A DNA stretch of 64,000 bases from Eubacterium sp. (GTDB lineage: Bacteria; Bacillota; Clostridia; Oscillospirales; Acutalibacteraceae), in the NCBI GenBank assembly GCA_029258375.1, contig JARHZA010000002.1, positions 253,001 to 317,000 on the forward strand, given 5' to 3'. Each line of letters begins with the position of its first letter. The first letter of the stretch is position 1. Shown in pieces: positions 17,554 through 26,734 of the stretch. Both the position numbers and the translations under genes were made by a program. Under the pieces are notes generated by a model that worked only from the letters and a program-made list of their open reading frames with translations, had not been told where the DNA came from and searched no databases.

Positions 17554-17982
17554 TTATTCTGGAAGTTGATCTTTTCCTTGTTCTGCTTCTTTTAAGTTTA
17601 AGTCACTCTTAATTTGAGAAGTAGAAATACCAGGTGTTCTGTCAAGGAATATAAGTTCACAGTGGTCTTTTAGATAGTCAAATTTATCTGAATCTGCCCA
17701 GTCGCTACCCATAACAACTGTGTCAATATGATAATCTTCAACATCTTTAACCTTTTGTTCCCAGTTCTCTTCTGGAATAACAAGATCAACATATCTAATA
17801 GCTTCAAGCATTTTTTTTCTTGTTTCATAATTGTGATAAGCAACTTTACCTTTTGTTGCATTAAATTCATCTGTTGAAAGTGCAACAACAAGATAGTCAC
17901 CAAGTTCTTTTGCTCTTTTTAAAAGTCTAATATGTCCATAATGAAGTAAATCGAATGTTCCATAAGTTAAAATTCTCTTCAT
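17554..17982 (-). CDS. tagD: Glycerol-3-phosphate cytidylyltransferase
   Basis: 142 aa, full length for TagD/TarD. Motifs: YGTFDLLHYGHIRLL (the HxGH nucleotidyltransferase box, ~5-19) and RTPGISTSQIKSDL (the RTxGISTT-like box, ~115-128). It makes CDP-glycerol from CTP and glycerol-3-phosphate, the donor used by the two neighbouring transferases. The track uses an ATG at 17988 that overlaps the previous stop, but the AGGAG site is only 1-2 nt from it. The ATG at 17982 has a 7-nt spacing and is preferred. Middle gene of a three-gene minus-strand operon. Confidence 0.95.
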   Translation of the reverse strand: MKRILTYGTFDLLHYGHIRLLKRAKELGDYLVVALSTDEFNATKGKVAYHNYETRKKMLEAIRYVDLVIPEENWEQKVKDVEDYHIDTVVMGSDWADSDKFDYLKDHCELIFLDRTPGISTSQIKSDLNLKEAEQGKDQLPE

Positions 17983-17984
17983 AA

Positions 17985-19103
17985 TCATTCTCCTTTTTTA
18001 GTAGTTAACATTATAATGAATTTTGCAAGTTTTTTAGCATTATCAGGGTCTTTTGCCTTAATATATTTATCTTTAAATTTATATAACTCACAAATATCAT
18101 AAGGTTGTGAGTCCATATTTTCTAATAATTTTTCTGCATCGAAGAAAACGTAGTTAGGGAGTTCTTCAACTAATTTAACGTTTAATCCTCTTTTAACTTC
18201 ATATTCCTCATAGTCAGGAACAAAGAAATAAAGAGGTTTCATTAAAAGGGCTGCTTCAAAAGCACAAGCAGAGTAGTCAGTTACAATGATATCAGCTATT
18301 TTCATTAAATCAATTGCAGAAAAATCGCCATTATATGAATATTTTTCATCACGTTTTATAGTTGATAAAGGATGTGCACTGATTATAAGTTGATAGTCTG
18401 ATTTGCCTTGAAATTCAACTTTTAATTCTTCAGCAATATATTTGTCTTTATCACGAAAAGTAGGTAAATAAAGAACGATTTTTCTATCTGCCATACCTGG
18501 ATTTAAAGAGAAAAATTCAGTTGAACGTGGCTTGCAGTTTAAAAGATAATCAACTCTTGGCATTGGGCAAATTTTGATTTTGCTTGCTTCATAACCAAAA
18601 GCGTCCATATAAAATTTTGCAGTAGCAGAACTTGGCGCTAAAATATAATCATAATTTTTGTGCATACACATAGCTTTGCTTATAGCTTTGCTTCTGCCAT
18701 TTTCTCTATCAAGAGATTGTAGCCCAAATTTTTTGATTGCGCCTAAAGCGTGCCAAAGTTGAATAACAGTAAGTGTTTTTTTGTGCTTTAAACAAGAGAT
18801 TGGAATTGAATAAGTGTCAAGAATAGCAACTTTTGATGTTGCAATATAATACATATCACCAATAAGTGTGAAACAATATTTGAATTTTGCAGAAAAAGAA
18901 TCGTCAATCATTTTTAAGCGAAAAACTTGTTCTATTGAAGGGTCTTCTTCGATGATTGCTTGTTCTAAAAGCTCCATATCAAGACTTTTTGTGTTGCTTT
19001 GCCTTGATAGATAAACTATACGGTTTTTAGTTTTAAATAATTTTATTGGAGCATAAATAACTCTTAATATAAATTTTAAAATGTTTATAAAAAATATATT
19101 CAT
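17985..19103 (-). CDS. Single-module CDP-glycerol glycerophosphotransferase (TagB-like)
   Basis: About 372 aa. Glyphos_transf features: LWHALGAIKKFG (~120), LAPSSATAKFY, VLYLPTFRDK, ISAHPLS and VTDYSACAFEAALL (~275). A membrane-associated hydrophobic/basic N-terminus precedes the catalytic part. It probably primes or extends the glycerol-phosphate polymer. First gene of the operon; its stop overlaps the alternative tagD start. The track start at 19115 is a TTG. The ATG at 19103 is five codons in; neither has a clear ribosome site, so the start is uncertain. Confidence 0.9.
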   Translation of the reverse strand: MNIFFINILKFILRVIYAPIKLFKTKNRIVYLSRQSNTKSLDMELLEQAIIEEDPSIEQVFRLKMIDDSFSAKFKYCFTLIGDMYYIATSKVAILDTYSIPISCLKHKKTLTVIQLWHALGAIKKFGLQSLDRENGRSKAISKAMCMHKNYDYILAPSSATAKFYMDAFGYEASKIKICPMPRVDYLLNCKPRSTEFFSLNPGMADRKIVLYLPTFRDKDKYIAEELKVEFQGKSDYQLIISAHPLSTIKRDEKYSYNGDFSAIDLMKIADIIVTDYSACAFEAALLMKPLYFFVPDYEEYEVKRGLNVKLVEELPNYVFFDAEKLLENMDSQPYDICELYKFKDKYIKAKDPDNAKKLAKFIIMLTTKKGE

Positions 19104-19422
19104 ATCAAGTACCAAATGGGCTATTAAAAATAAAACCCTATCCCTTAAAATTCTTATTGTTTTGTTTTGTATTTGTTGTGAATAACTGCAAAATATTTAA
19201 AAAAAATAGCAAAAAAATTATACAGTATACACACATAAATCTATTATTAAACAGTATTTTTATATAATATACCAATGCACTATGTTAACACATAATTATA
19301 TAATTTGCAATATACAATATTTATTGCTAAAAAGGTTGCTTTTAATACCTAAAGTAACGATATTTTTATAAGTAAACATAATTTGCACACATAATATAAA
19401 CTTTAAATGTTAAATTATAATT

Positions 19423-19440
19423 ATTAGTTTGTAAACTAAT
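19423..19440. promoter_or_regulatory. Palindrome ATTAGTTTGTAAACTAAT upstream of the MBOAT promoter
   Basis: Perfect 8-bp arms around a central GT, ending 15 bp before the -35 hexamer. Candidate operator; no cognate regulator is encoded next to it. Confidence 0.4.
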
Positions 19441-19455
19441 AAAAACTATTGTTTA

Positions 19456-19484
19456 TTGATTAACTAATTTTCCAATGATATAAT
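19456..19484 (+). promoter_or_regulatory. Promoter of the MBOAT/SGNH genes
   Basis: TTGATT, 17 bp, TATAAT; 56 bp before the MBOAT start codon. Confidence 0.7.
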
Positions 19485-19540
19485 GGTTATATATGAGAAA
19501 TTTTTATGAATTGTAACTTTATATTTAAGAGGATTTTGTA

Positions 19541-21118
19541 ATGACCTATATATCTTTTGAGTTTTTTATACTTTATTTCGGAGTAACATTTTTGTTGTAT
19601 TGGATATTTCCTAAAAAAGCAAAGTGGATTGTTTTGTTAGCAGGTTCAATTCTGTTTTATTTGTTTGCATCTGGTGGCCATATTTTATCTTTAATTGCAA
19701 CTTCGCTAATAGTTTGGGCAAGTGGTTTAATTATTCAAAAAATAAACGATAAACATAATGAAAAAGAAAATGGTTTTTCTGCTGAAGATAGACAACCTTT
19801 AAAATCTAAATATAACAATTATAAAAAAGTTGTTTTAATATTGGGAATAATATTAAATGTTTTAATTTTGATAGTTTTAAAATATTTTAATTTCTTTAGT
19901 ATTTCTTTGCAAAACTTATTTTCAGTGGATATTCCAGAATTGTCATTTGTTGTTCCACTTGGAATTTCATTTTATACTTTACAAGCAATAAGTTATATTT
20001 GTGATGTTTATAGTGAAAAGTATAAGGCAGCAAAAAATCCTTTTCACGTAATGCTTTATTTAACATTTATGTTAACTGTTGTAAAAGGACCTATTTCAAG
20101 ATATGACCAATTAGGAACACAACTTGTTGAAGGATCAAATATAAAATCAAAAAATGTTATATTTGGTTCACAGTTAGTAATTTGGGGTTTGTTTAAAAAA
20201 ATAGTAATTGCAGATAGAGCAGCTGAATTTGTAAGTGTAGCTTTTGATCAAAATACTTTTGAAAGTGGTTCTTTAATGATTATTGCAACTTTGCTCTATA
20301 TGTTGCAATTTTATTGTGATTTCTCTGGTATTATAGATATTTTACGAGGTCTTGGCCAAATAATGGGCTTTGATATGCCAAACAATTTTGAAAGACCTTT
20401 CTTTGCAAAAACTATATGTGAATTTTGGCAAAGATTTAATATTACTTTAGGTGATTGGGTAAGAGACTATGTTTTTTATCCGGTTTCAAATTCAAAAGCA
20501 CTTAAAAAAGTTGTAAAAAATGATAAAGGGCAACTTGCTGCTTATTACTCAAAACTAATACCAATATCAATTGCGTTGCTTATTTCGTGGATAATAACAG
20601 GATTTTGGTATGGTCAAGCATTTAAGTATATATTATTCGGACTTTACTTTTATGTTTTAATGATGATAGGATTGTTGTTTGAACCATTAATGGCAAAAAT
20701 TTGTAAAAGCTTAAAAATAAATAGAGGTGGTGTTATTTACACTTTTTTTCAAAAAATAAGAACTTTCGTTTTGGTTGCTTTTTCAATGTTGATTTTTAGA
20801 TCAGATTCACTATCACAATTAAAAGCTATAATAATATCAATCATAGAAAAACCAGATATTGCATTTATAAAAAAAGGTGCAAGTAACGGTATGGGTTTAA
20901 CAGTTGAAGATTATTTAATTTTAATTGCCGGTTTTATTATTGTTCTTTTGGTAAGCATTATTTCAGAACGCAAAATTGATGTTAGAGAGAAGTTCTCAAA
21001 ACTACCATTTGTTTTTGAGTTTATTGTGTTTATAACTTTGATATTTGTTATTATTATTTTTGGTGCTTATGGAGAAGGGTATTTAATCGTTGACTTACCT
21101 GTTCAACTTTTTAGATAG
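19541..21118 (+). CDS. MBOAT-family (DltB/AlgI-like) membrane protein lacking the usual histidines
   Basis: 525 aa with about ten to twelve membrane helices. Family landmarks are VPLGISFYTLQAISYICDVY, FYCDFSGIIDI and FWQRFNITLGDWVRDYVFYP. MBOAT O-acyltransferases move acyl groups across the membrane to polymers. The WHISL-type motif here reads RFNITL (His to Asn), and the later GFWHG-type motif reads TGFWYG (His to Tyr). Both histidines thought essential in DltB/AlgI are therefore missing, while the fold signature is kept. It may be inactive, have another role, or use a different mechanism. It is followed 16 bp later by an SGNH-like partner, so it still looks like half of an acylation pair. 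Confidence 0.88.
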   Translation: MTYISFEFFILYFGVTFLLYWIFPKKAKWIVLLAGSILFYLFASGGHILSLIATSLIVWASGLIIQKINDKHNEKENGFSAEDRQPLKSKYNNYKKVVLILGIILNVLILIVLKYFNFFSISLQNLFSVDIPELSFVVPLGISFYTLQAISYICDVYSEKYKAAKNPFHVMLYLTFMLTVVKGPISRYDQLGTQLVEGSNIKSKNVIFGSQLVIWGLFKKIVIADRAAEFVSVAFDQNTFESGSLMIIATLLYMLQFYCDFSGIIDILRGLGQIMGFDMPNNFERPFFAKTICEFWQRFNITLGDWVRDYVFYPVSNSKALKKVVKNDKGQLAAYYSKLIPISIALLISWIITGFWYGQAFKYILFGLYFYVLMMIGLLFEPLMAKICKSLKINRGGVIYTFFQKIRTFVLVAFSMLIFRSDSLSQLKAIIISIIEKPDIAFIKKGASNGMGLTVEDYLILIAGFIIVLLVSIISERKIDVREKFSKLPFVFEFIVFITLIFVIIIFGAYGEGYLIVDLPVQLFR

Positions 21119-21134
21119 TTTGTGGTGATTTGTT

Positions 21135-22211
21135 ATGACTAAAGATAAAAATAAAAAATGTAATAAAGATGAAATAAAGGGTTGGGTTAAGATAGTCTGT
21201 TTTATAATTGCTTTTGTAATTATTTTAGAGGCACTTTCAACTACTCTTTTTTCAAGAGAATTTGCAAGTAATTATAAAAATGTATATAGAATGGCTTATG
21301 AATATGTTGGTGAAGAACAAAATTCAGTAGATATTGCAGTTTTAGGTGATAGTAATACGTATTCTTCATTTTGTCCTATGGTGCTTTGGAGAGATTATGG
21401 TTACACTTCATCTGTAATAGCATCACCAAGGCAATCATTAAGGTTATCTTATTTATCATTTTTAGATTTTCTTGAAAAGCAAAATCCAAAAGTTTTAATT
21501 CTTGAAACAGATACACTATATCTTAGATATTTAAGTGATTCTAAAATTATTTCAAAAGAAGAATTTTTAAAAACCATAAATGAAAGCAATACAGATTTAA
21601 TAGATACTAATGAGCAAGATTTTTTGACTAACAAAATTGTAAAAAAATATCCAATTTTCATAACTCATGATAGTTGGAAAAAAGCAAGGCATAATCTGTC
21701 TAAAAAGAAATCTGGCTATGATGATGGAATAATGCACCATGGTTATTTGCATAGGCGAGAAGTGGTTGAAGTTTCAGGTGAAAACCATATGAAGTATTCA
21801 GATGAATACGAACTTATGAATACAGTAGATATTAAAAATATCAAACGTTTTAAAAAACTTTGTGATGAAAAGGGAATAAAACTTATATTTTATAATGCGC
21901 CAGCAACTGCTGCTTGGACTTATCAAAGGCATAATGGAGTTCAAACACTTGCAGATTTACTTGGTGTTGAGTATTATGATTTTAATGTTCTTGAAGATTA
22001 CGATTTAGATTATGCAAAAGATTTTGGTGATAATGGTAAACACCAAAACTATAATGGTGCAAAAAAGATTACAAAATATCTTGGTAATGTTATAAATAAA
22101 GAGTTAGGTTATGAATTGATAGATAAGCGAAACGATCCTAATTATGAGTATGTTGAAGAAAACGCAAACAAGTTTTTTGAAGACGTTGGAGATATAAAAA
22201 ATAAAAGGTAG
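21135..22211 (+). CDS. Membrane-anchored SGNH/DltD-like acyl-transfer partner
   Basis: 358 aa with a basic N-terminus, one membrane anchor (IVCFIIAFVIILEALST, ~21-38) and an extracellular catalytic domain. LGDSNTYSS (~72) carries the expected nucleophilic Ser, and DNGKHQNYNGAKKI (~300) supplies a DxxxH-type His, so unlike its MBOAT neighbour it looks intact. Such proteins (DltD, AlgX/AlgJ, PatB) transfer acyl groups to an extracellular polymer with the MBOAT protein. Here the neighbouring teichoic-type genes suggest wall-polymer acylation; no dltA/dltC genes are present. Confidence 0.8.
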   Translation: MTKDKNKKCNKDEIKGWVKIVCFIIAFVIILEALSTTLFSREFASNYKNVYRMAYEYVGEEQNSVDIAVLGDSNTYSSFCPMVLWRDYGYTSSVIASPRQSLRLSYLSFLDFLEKQNPKVLILETDTLYLRYLSDSKIISKEEFLKTINESNTDLIDTNEQDFLTNKIVKKYPIFITHDSWKKARHNLSKKKSGYDDGIMHHGYLHRREVVEVSGENHMKYSDEYELMNTVDIKNIKRFKKLCDEKGIKLIFYNAPATAAWTYQRHNGVQTLADLLGVEYYDFNVLEDYDLDYAKDFGDNGKHQNYNGAKKITKYLGNVINKELGYELIDKRNDPNYEYVEENANKFFEDVGDIKNKR

Positions 22212-22237
22212 GTGCAAATAGCATCTACCTTTTTTTG
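22203..22237 (+). terminator. Terminator of the MBOAT/SGNH operon (bidirectional)
   Basis: Stem AAAGGTAGGTGC/GCATCTACCTTT with an AAATA loop and T7. It overlaps the stop codon and lies just below the convergent lipoprotein gene. Confidence 0.85.
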
Positions 22238-22244
22238 TTATTAT

Positions 22245-23213
22245 TTATTGGAATCTAAATAAGAATTTTTGATTTTCTTCATAAAACATATTTTCTTTTG
22301 TAATAAGAGATGCCTGTGTGTATACAGTCATTTCTGTTGCGTTACCTTCTATTATATCAACGGCGTGTTTTATTCCAAGGTATCCAATTGAAAAAGGATT
22401 TTGCACAATTAAAGCATCCATTTCTCCGGTTTCAAGCATATTGATAGAAAGTATATTTGAGTCAAAGCCAATAGCACGCACTTTATCAGATAATCCTAAT
22501 TGACTTATTGCATTGCCAATCCCAAGGGTCATAAACTCATTAAATCCTACAAGAACATTTATGTTTGGATATTTTTTCAAAAGGTTTATTGCTCCAATTG
22601 TAGCACTGTTTACACTACTATCAACATTAACAACTTGTAAAACATTCGCATTTTCAACATTATTGACATAGTCTTTAAATCCTTCTTCACGACGTTGACC
22701 ATTTTCTGTGCTTTCATTGCAATTTATAATTCCAATAGAAATTTTTTCGTTAGAAGAAAAACCATCAACTGCTGCTTCTGCTGCTGTTCTGCCTGCTGAA
22801 AAATTATCTGTTCCAATAAACATATTAACTGCAGAAGAGTGTACAGTGCTATCAATTGCAACAATTTTTATACCTTTTTGAGCAGCATTAGTTACTGCTT
22901 CTGCGCATCTGTCATAATCAATTGCAGATAAAACGATTGCATCAACATTTTTATTAGTTGCTTCATCAATCATTTTGATTTGAGTCATATAATCTTCTTC
23001 GTTTAAAGGACTCTCAAATTTTACCGAAACATTATATTCGGTAGCAGCGGCATCAACACCTTTTTTTACTGTTTGCCAAAATTCAGAGTCTTGTGACTTA
23101 ACAATCACTGCAATTTGCTTTTTGTTTGTTGAAATGCTGTTGTTTGTGCAAGCAACGAATTGAAAAATAAGAATGAAACAGAGTAGAAGACAAAACCAAG
23201 ATTTACGCTTCAT
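22245..23213 (-). CDS. Orphan sugar-binding lipoprotein (RbsB/XylF-like), likely co-sensor
   Basis: 322 aa. Lipoprotein signal ending in FQFVAC (Cys22), followed by a type-I periplasmic binding fold: IAVIVKSQDSEFWQTVKKG, DAIVLSAIDYD, VAIDSTVHSSAVNMFIGTD, LVGFNEFMTLGIGNA. No transporter subunit is adjacent. Instead its ATG lies inside the end of the LytS/YesM-like kinase gene (11-nt overlap). This matches the XylFII-LytS type of arrangement described in clostridia, where a binding lipoprotein hands the sugar signal to the kinase. Ligand is probably a monosaccharide; given the divergent mgl operon, galactose or glucose is plausible (inference). Confidence 0.88.
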   Translation of the reverse strand: MKRKSWFCLLLCFILIFQFVACTNNSISTNKKQIAVIVKSQDSEFWQTVKKGVDAAATEYNVSVKFESPLNEEDYMTQIKMIDEATNKNVDAIVLSAIDYDRCAEAVTNAAQKGIKIVAIDSTVHSSAVNMFIGTDNFSAGRTAAEAAVDGFSSNEKISIGIINCNESTENGQRREEGFKDYVNNVENANVLQVVNVDSSVNSATIGAINLLKKYPNINVLVGFNEFMTLGIGNAISQLGLSDKVRAIGFDSNILSINMLETGEMDALIVQNPFSIGYLGIKHAVDIIEGNATEMTVYTQASLITKENMFYEENQKFLFRFQ

Positions 23214-24939
23214 TTTCAGGCTCCTTTCTTAGTTTTGGTATTCTAACAGTAACTTTAGTTCCTACATCAAGTTCACTTTCTATTTGAATACCATATTTTT
23301 CACCAAAGTAAATTTTTAAACGGTCATCAACATTTTTAACGCCAATACCGCAAGAATCACTTCTTTCTTTAGAAAGTATCTTTTTGCACTGTTCCTCTGT
23401 CATTCCAACACCGTTATCTTCAACAATAATTAGTATATCATTGTCGTCAGATTCTTTAACAGTTATGTTTATTTCGCCTTCATCAACCATTCGGTCAATT
23501 CCGTGGTAAATTGCGTTTTCAATAAGTGGCTGAATAGTTATTTTGTTGCAAAGACAATCCATAAGTTCTTCTTCAACATTAAATGAATATTCAAATTGAT
23601 TTCTATAACGGAAACTTTGAATAATAAGATAACTTTGAGCGTGCTGGATTTCGTCACGAATTGTGATTAGTTCGTGACCTCTGCTAATACTTATACGAAA
23701 TAGTTTAGCAAGCGCACCTACCATTTTAACAGCATCGTCATCGTTACCTTGTTCACACATCCACTGAATAGAATCTAAAGTGTTATAAAGAAAATGTGGA
23801 TTTATTTGTGCTTGTAATGCTTTAAGTTCAGTTTTTCTAAGAATAATTTCTTCGTTACGAACTTGTTCCATAAGCTGTTTTGTTTGTTTTACAAGATGTT
23901 CAAATGAATCACTTAAAACTTGTAATTCTGTTGCAGATTGTTGAGGGGCTTCATATTCGAATGAGTCTGCTGCCTCTTCAAATGATTTCATAGCACGCAC
24001 AAGTTCACGAACTGGTTCATTAACTATTTTTGAAAATACTAATAACATTACAATTGCAATAATTGTGCAGCATAAAAGAGATATAACAATACCGGTAAAA
24101 ATTTGTGTGTGTCTTTCTGTTCTTAATTCTTCTGTATAGTGCACACCAACAATTCGCCATCTACCGTCTTGTGTAGTTTTTATTGTATATATTTTGTTCT
24201 TTTCAGGATAAACACCATCTTTAAGTTTGCAAACTTCTTTGTTATCCTCTTCTTTAAGACCAGAATAAATCATTTGTTGTTGGGGATGATAAACTATGTT
24301 TCCTTTTTCATCCATTATGTAGCAGTATCCGTGTCTACCAATACCAACGTGGTCTATATATTTAGCAATTTCAGAAAATTTAAAATCAATAGCAATATAT
24401 ATGTTCTTTTTGTATAAAGATTGATATTCTTTTTGTGCAATTGTAACTACCCAAGGGTAACTGTCATCATATAATGTGTGAACGTGTGGAGGCGTAAGAA
24501 TGTAATCTTTTGATTTTTCAAAAATACTTTTATCAAAAGAAAGATCATGATGAATTTCATTTCTTATATTACCGCTTTCTGAAACGGAGTTTAAAACGTT
24601 TCCATCTTCGTCATACACAATTATTGCGTATATATCGTTTTGAAGTTCAGCTGCAATTTCTATATTGTTTGTAAATTCTTCTATACTTTTGCTTCTTGTC
24701 ATTTGAGCATTGATTTTTTCAAGTTTATCTTTCATTCCATCAAGATAGTTGCTAACTTCAACAGTAGTTTGAGATACTGCTTGCTCGGAATTAACACTTG
24801 CATCACGTAAAATGGAACGGCTATAAACTGCAGAAAATAAACTAACACAAATTGCAACTGCTGCAGTAACAGCAATACCAATACACACTATTGTTAGTGT
24901 TGAAAGACGGATTTTAGGCTTTTTAAATTTCTTTTTCAT
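23203..24939 (-). CDS. LytS/YesM-type sensor histidine kinase
   Basis: 578 aa from the ATG at 24939 (AGAGG ribosome site; the track's GTG at 24942 is one codon upstream). Membrane segment ~16-38, an extracellular Cache-like domain (~40-275) with YCYIMDEKGNIVYHP, and a second membrane segment (~283-305). A HAMP-like region follows, then a His_kinase domain with ALQAQINPHFLYNTLD and a HATPase with IQPLIENAIYHGI and DNGVGM. This is the sensor of a three-part system with the AraC-type regulator upstream (TGATG overlap) and the binding lipoprotein downstream. Confidence 0.93.
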   Translation of the reverse strand: MKKKFKKPKIRLSTLTIVCIGIAVTAAVAICVSLFSAVYSRSILRDASVNSEQAVSQTTVEVSNYLDGMKDKLEKINAQMTRSKSIEEFTNNIEIAAELQNDIYAIIVYDEDGNVLNSVSESGNIRNEIHHDLSFDKSIFEKSKDYILTPPHVHTLYDDSYPWVVTIAQKEYQSLYKKNIYIAIDFKFSEIAKYIDHVGIGRHGYCYIMDEKGNIVYHPQQQMIYSGLKEEDNKEVCKLKDGVYPEKNKIYTIKTTQDGRWRIVGVHYTEELRTERHTQIFTGIVISLLCCTIIAIVMLLVFSKIVNEPVRELVRAMKSFEEAADSFEYEAPQQSATELQVLSDSFEHLVKQTKQLMEQVRNEEIILRKTELKALQAQINPHFLYNTLDSIQWMCEQGNDDDAVKMVGALAKLFRISISRGHELITIRDEIQHAQSYLIIQSFRYRNQFEYSFNVEEELMDCLCNKITIQPLIENAIYHGIDRMVDEGEINITVKESDDNDILIIVEDNGVGMTEEQCKKILSKERSDSCGIGVKNVDDRLKIYFGEKYGIQIESELDVGTKVTVRIPKLRKEPENEA

Positions 24940-26528
24940 CACTGAGTTCCTCTGTTATTATTTCTAACTTTATTAGGTGATTCTCCATAAAACTTTTTAA
25001 AACAATAACTAAAATAGTGTTGATCACTGTAACCACATTTTTCTGCAACTTCTAATATTTTCATAGTAGAGTATACAAGTAAGTCATAGGCAGCTTTCAT
25101 ACGTCTTTCGGTTACAAGCGTAACAAAGTTTTTCTTTTTTGTATTTTTAATAAGTGCGCTTAAATAGTTTGGGCTAACACCTAAACGTTCGCTAACGCTT
25201 GTTAAAGATAAATCTTCGTTCCCGTATTCTTCATCAATAATTTGAATTACTTTATCGCATAAAATTTCAGTATCTCTTTTTTGATTTTTAGTAATAACAT
25301 CTTTTGCACAAATACAAAGATCTATTAGTTCTGAGCGCATTACGTTCTCACTGCTATATGATGTCATTCGAGAGAAAATAGAATTTTTTGCAATTAGTTC
25401 TGAAAGGGTAGACTTGTCCGAAACAGTGCTAACAGCACGATAAATTGTTGAAACTATTTGCATAACAAGAAGGTCTGCATTTTCCGGTGTGCTTTGTTCA
25501 TATAAACCATTTAAAAAAGATTGAAGTTCTTCTTTTTTACCAACTTTAAGAAGTTGTTCAAGTTTAAAAACATTTTGTTCAACACGGTCAAGTTCAAAAA
25601 CACTATCACGCTCTTGGTCATCAATAAAACGCACTTCGCCAGCACCGTCAGAAGTATAACGTCTTGCAGTTACTGCTTGTAAATAAGCTGATGAGCAAAG
25701 TGCTAAAGAATCTACTGTTCTACTTACGCCAATTGTGCAATCTTGTTCAAGAACTCTTTTAGAACTTTGAACAATTTCTCTTAATGGTAAGTCAAGTTTG
25801 TGGCTAATAGCATCATCTTCAAGTATTATTAGTGTAACAATTCTTCCATAAGCAAAGAAACTCTCATTTTTTAAATATGAAGAAAGGATATTTTGAATAA
25901 ATGTTATGTGACTTTTGCTTGTGCAACTTTCGCCTTGTTCATTTCTAAATTTAGAAATCATTACACAAAAATGAGGGTTTGAGTTGCTTTCAATTATACC
26001 AAGTTCGGTAGCTCTCTTTTTTAATAGGTCATCGTTAGGTTTTTCTTCGGAACTGCCTAACATAAGAGGTAGTAAAAATTCAGTTACAGAAAGTTTTCTA
26101 ACAGTTTGGTTTATATCTGATGAAACTGGATTTAATATTTTTTGAAGTCTTTCGTCCATACGATCTCTTATGTTAAAAAGTTCTTTTGAAAGTTCTTCAG
26201 AAGATATTGGTTTTAAAAGATAACTAATAATATTATATTGTATTGCAGTTTGTGCATATTCAAAACTATCGTATCCACTAAGGATAACCATCTGCGTAAT
26301 TGGTCTCATTTCACGAACTTTTGCTGCAAGTTCGAGTCCTGTTATAAGTGGCATTTTTATATCTGTAAAAATTAAATCAGGTTCAAGTTTTTCAACAAGT
26401 TCAATAGCTTCAACACCGTTTTCAGCCTCGCCAATAACTTCAAAGCCTGCTGAATTCCAGTCAACTTTTTCTATTAACGCACGGCGCTGATTAAATTCGT
26501 CATCTACCACTAAAACGGTGTAGCGCAT
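24939..26528 (-). CDS. YesN-type response regulator with AraC DNA-binding domain
   Basis: 529 aa starting at MRYTVLVVDDE, with GGGGGA 6 nt upstream; the track start at 26564 is less likely. Receiver domain (~1-120) with phospho-Asp in LIFTDIKMP and KPIS. A long middle region (~140-425) has no clear motif. The C-terminal AraC pair of helix-turn-helices is LSLTSVSERLGVSPNYLSALI and ILEVAEKCGYSDQHYFSYCFK. First gene of the sensor operon. The divergent mgl promoter region 0.8 kb away, with its dyads, is the most likely target. Confidence 0.93.
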   Translation of the reverse strand: MRYTVLVVDDEFNQRRALIEKVDWNSAGFEVIGEAENGVEAIELVEKLEPDLIFTDIKMPLITGLELAAKVREMRPITQMVILSGYDSFEYAQTAIQYNIISYLLKPISSEELSKELFNIRDRMDERLQKILNPVSSDINQTVRKLSVTEFLLPLMLGSSEEKPNDDLLKKRATELGIIESNSNPHFCVMISKFRNEQGESCTSKSHITFIQNILSSYLKNESFFAYGRIVTLIILEDDAISHKLDLPLREIVQSSKRVLEQDCTIGVSRTVDSLALCSSAYLQAVTARRYTSDGAGEVRFIDDQERDSVFELDRVEQNVFKLEQLLKVGKKEELQSFLNGLYEQSTPENADLLVMQIVSTIYRAVSTVSDKSTLSELIAKNSIFSRMTSYSSENVMRSELIDLCICAKDVITKNQKRDTEILCDKVIQIIDEEYGNEDLSLTSVSERLGVSPNYLSALIKNTKKKNFVTLVTERRMKAAYDLLVYSTMKILEVAEKCGYSDQHYFSYCFKKFYGESPNKVRNNNRGTQ

Positions 26529-26562
26529 AGTAAATCCCCCAAAAATAAATGTAATAAACAAC

Positions 26563-26591
26563 ATTATAATAATATTCTATACAAAAGTCAT
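26563..26591 (-). promoter_or_regulatory. Possible promoter of the YesN/LytS/binding-protein operon
   Basis: Minus strand ATGACT, 17 bp, TATAAT, 35 bp upstream of the regulator start. The -35 is weak. Confidence 0.45.
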
Positions 26592-26656
26592 TTTATCATC
26601 ATTCAATATAAAAAGCAATAAAAAGGAATATGCTAAAGTATAACTTTATAACTAAA

Positions 26657-26690
26657 AAAGGAACACCATTTTATGATGTTCCTTATCTTT
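26657..26690 (-). terminator. Terminator after the rhodanese lipoprotein gene
   Basis: Minus strand stem AAGGAACATCAT/ATGGTGTTCCTT (one mismatch) followed by TTTT. Confidence 0.78.
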
Positions 26691-26734
26691 TATAATTATA
26701 ATACAGAAAAATAAATACTATATATAAAACAAAA

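Larger units (their letters stand above)
19104..19540. other. Intergenic region between divergent wall-polymer and MBOAT genes
   Basis: 437 bp of very AT-rich DNA holding the promoters of both directions. A TATAAT on the minus strand near 19220 may serve the TagB-like gene, but I see no good -35. A weak dyad GCAATA-N9-TATTGC lies at 19307-19327. A perfect 18-bp palindrome and a good promoter for the plus-strand genes are listed separately. No credible ORF. Confidence 0.6.
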
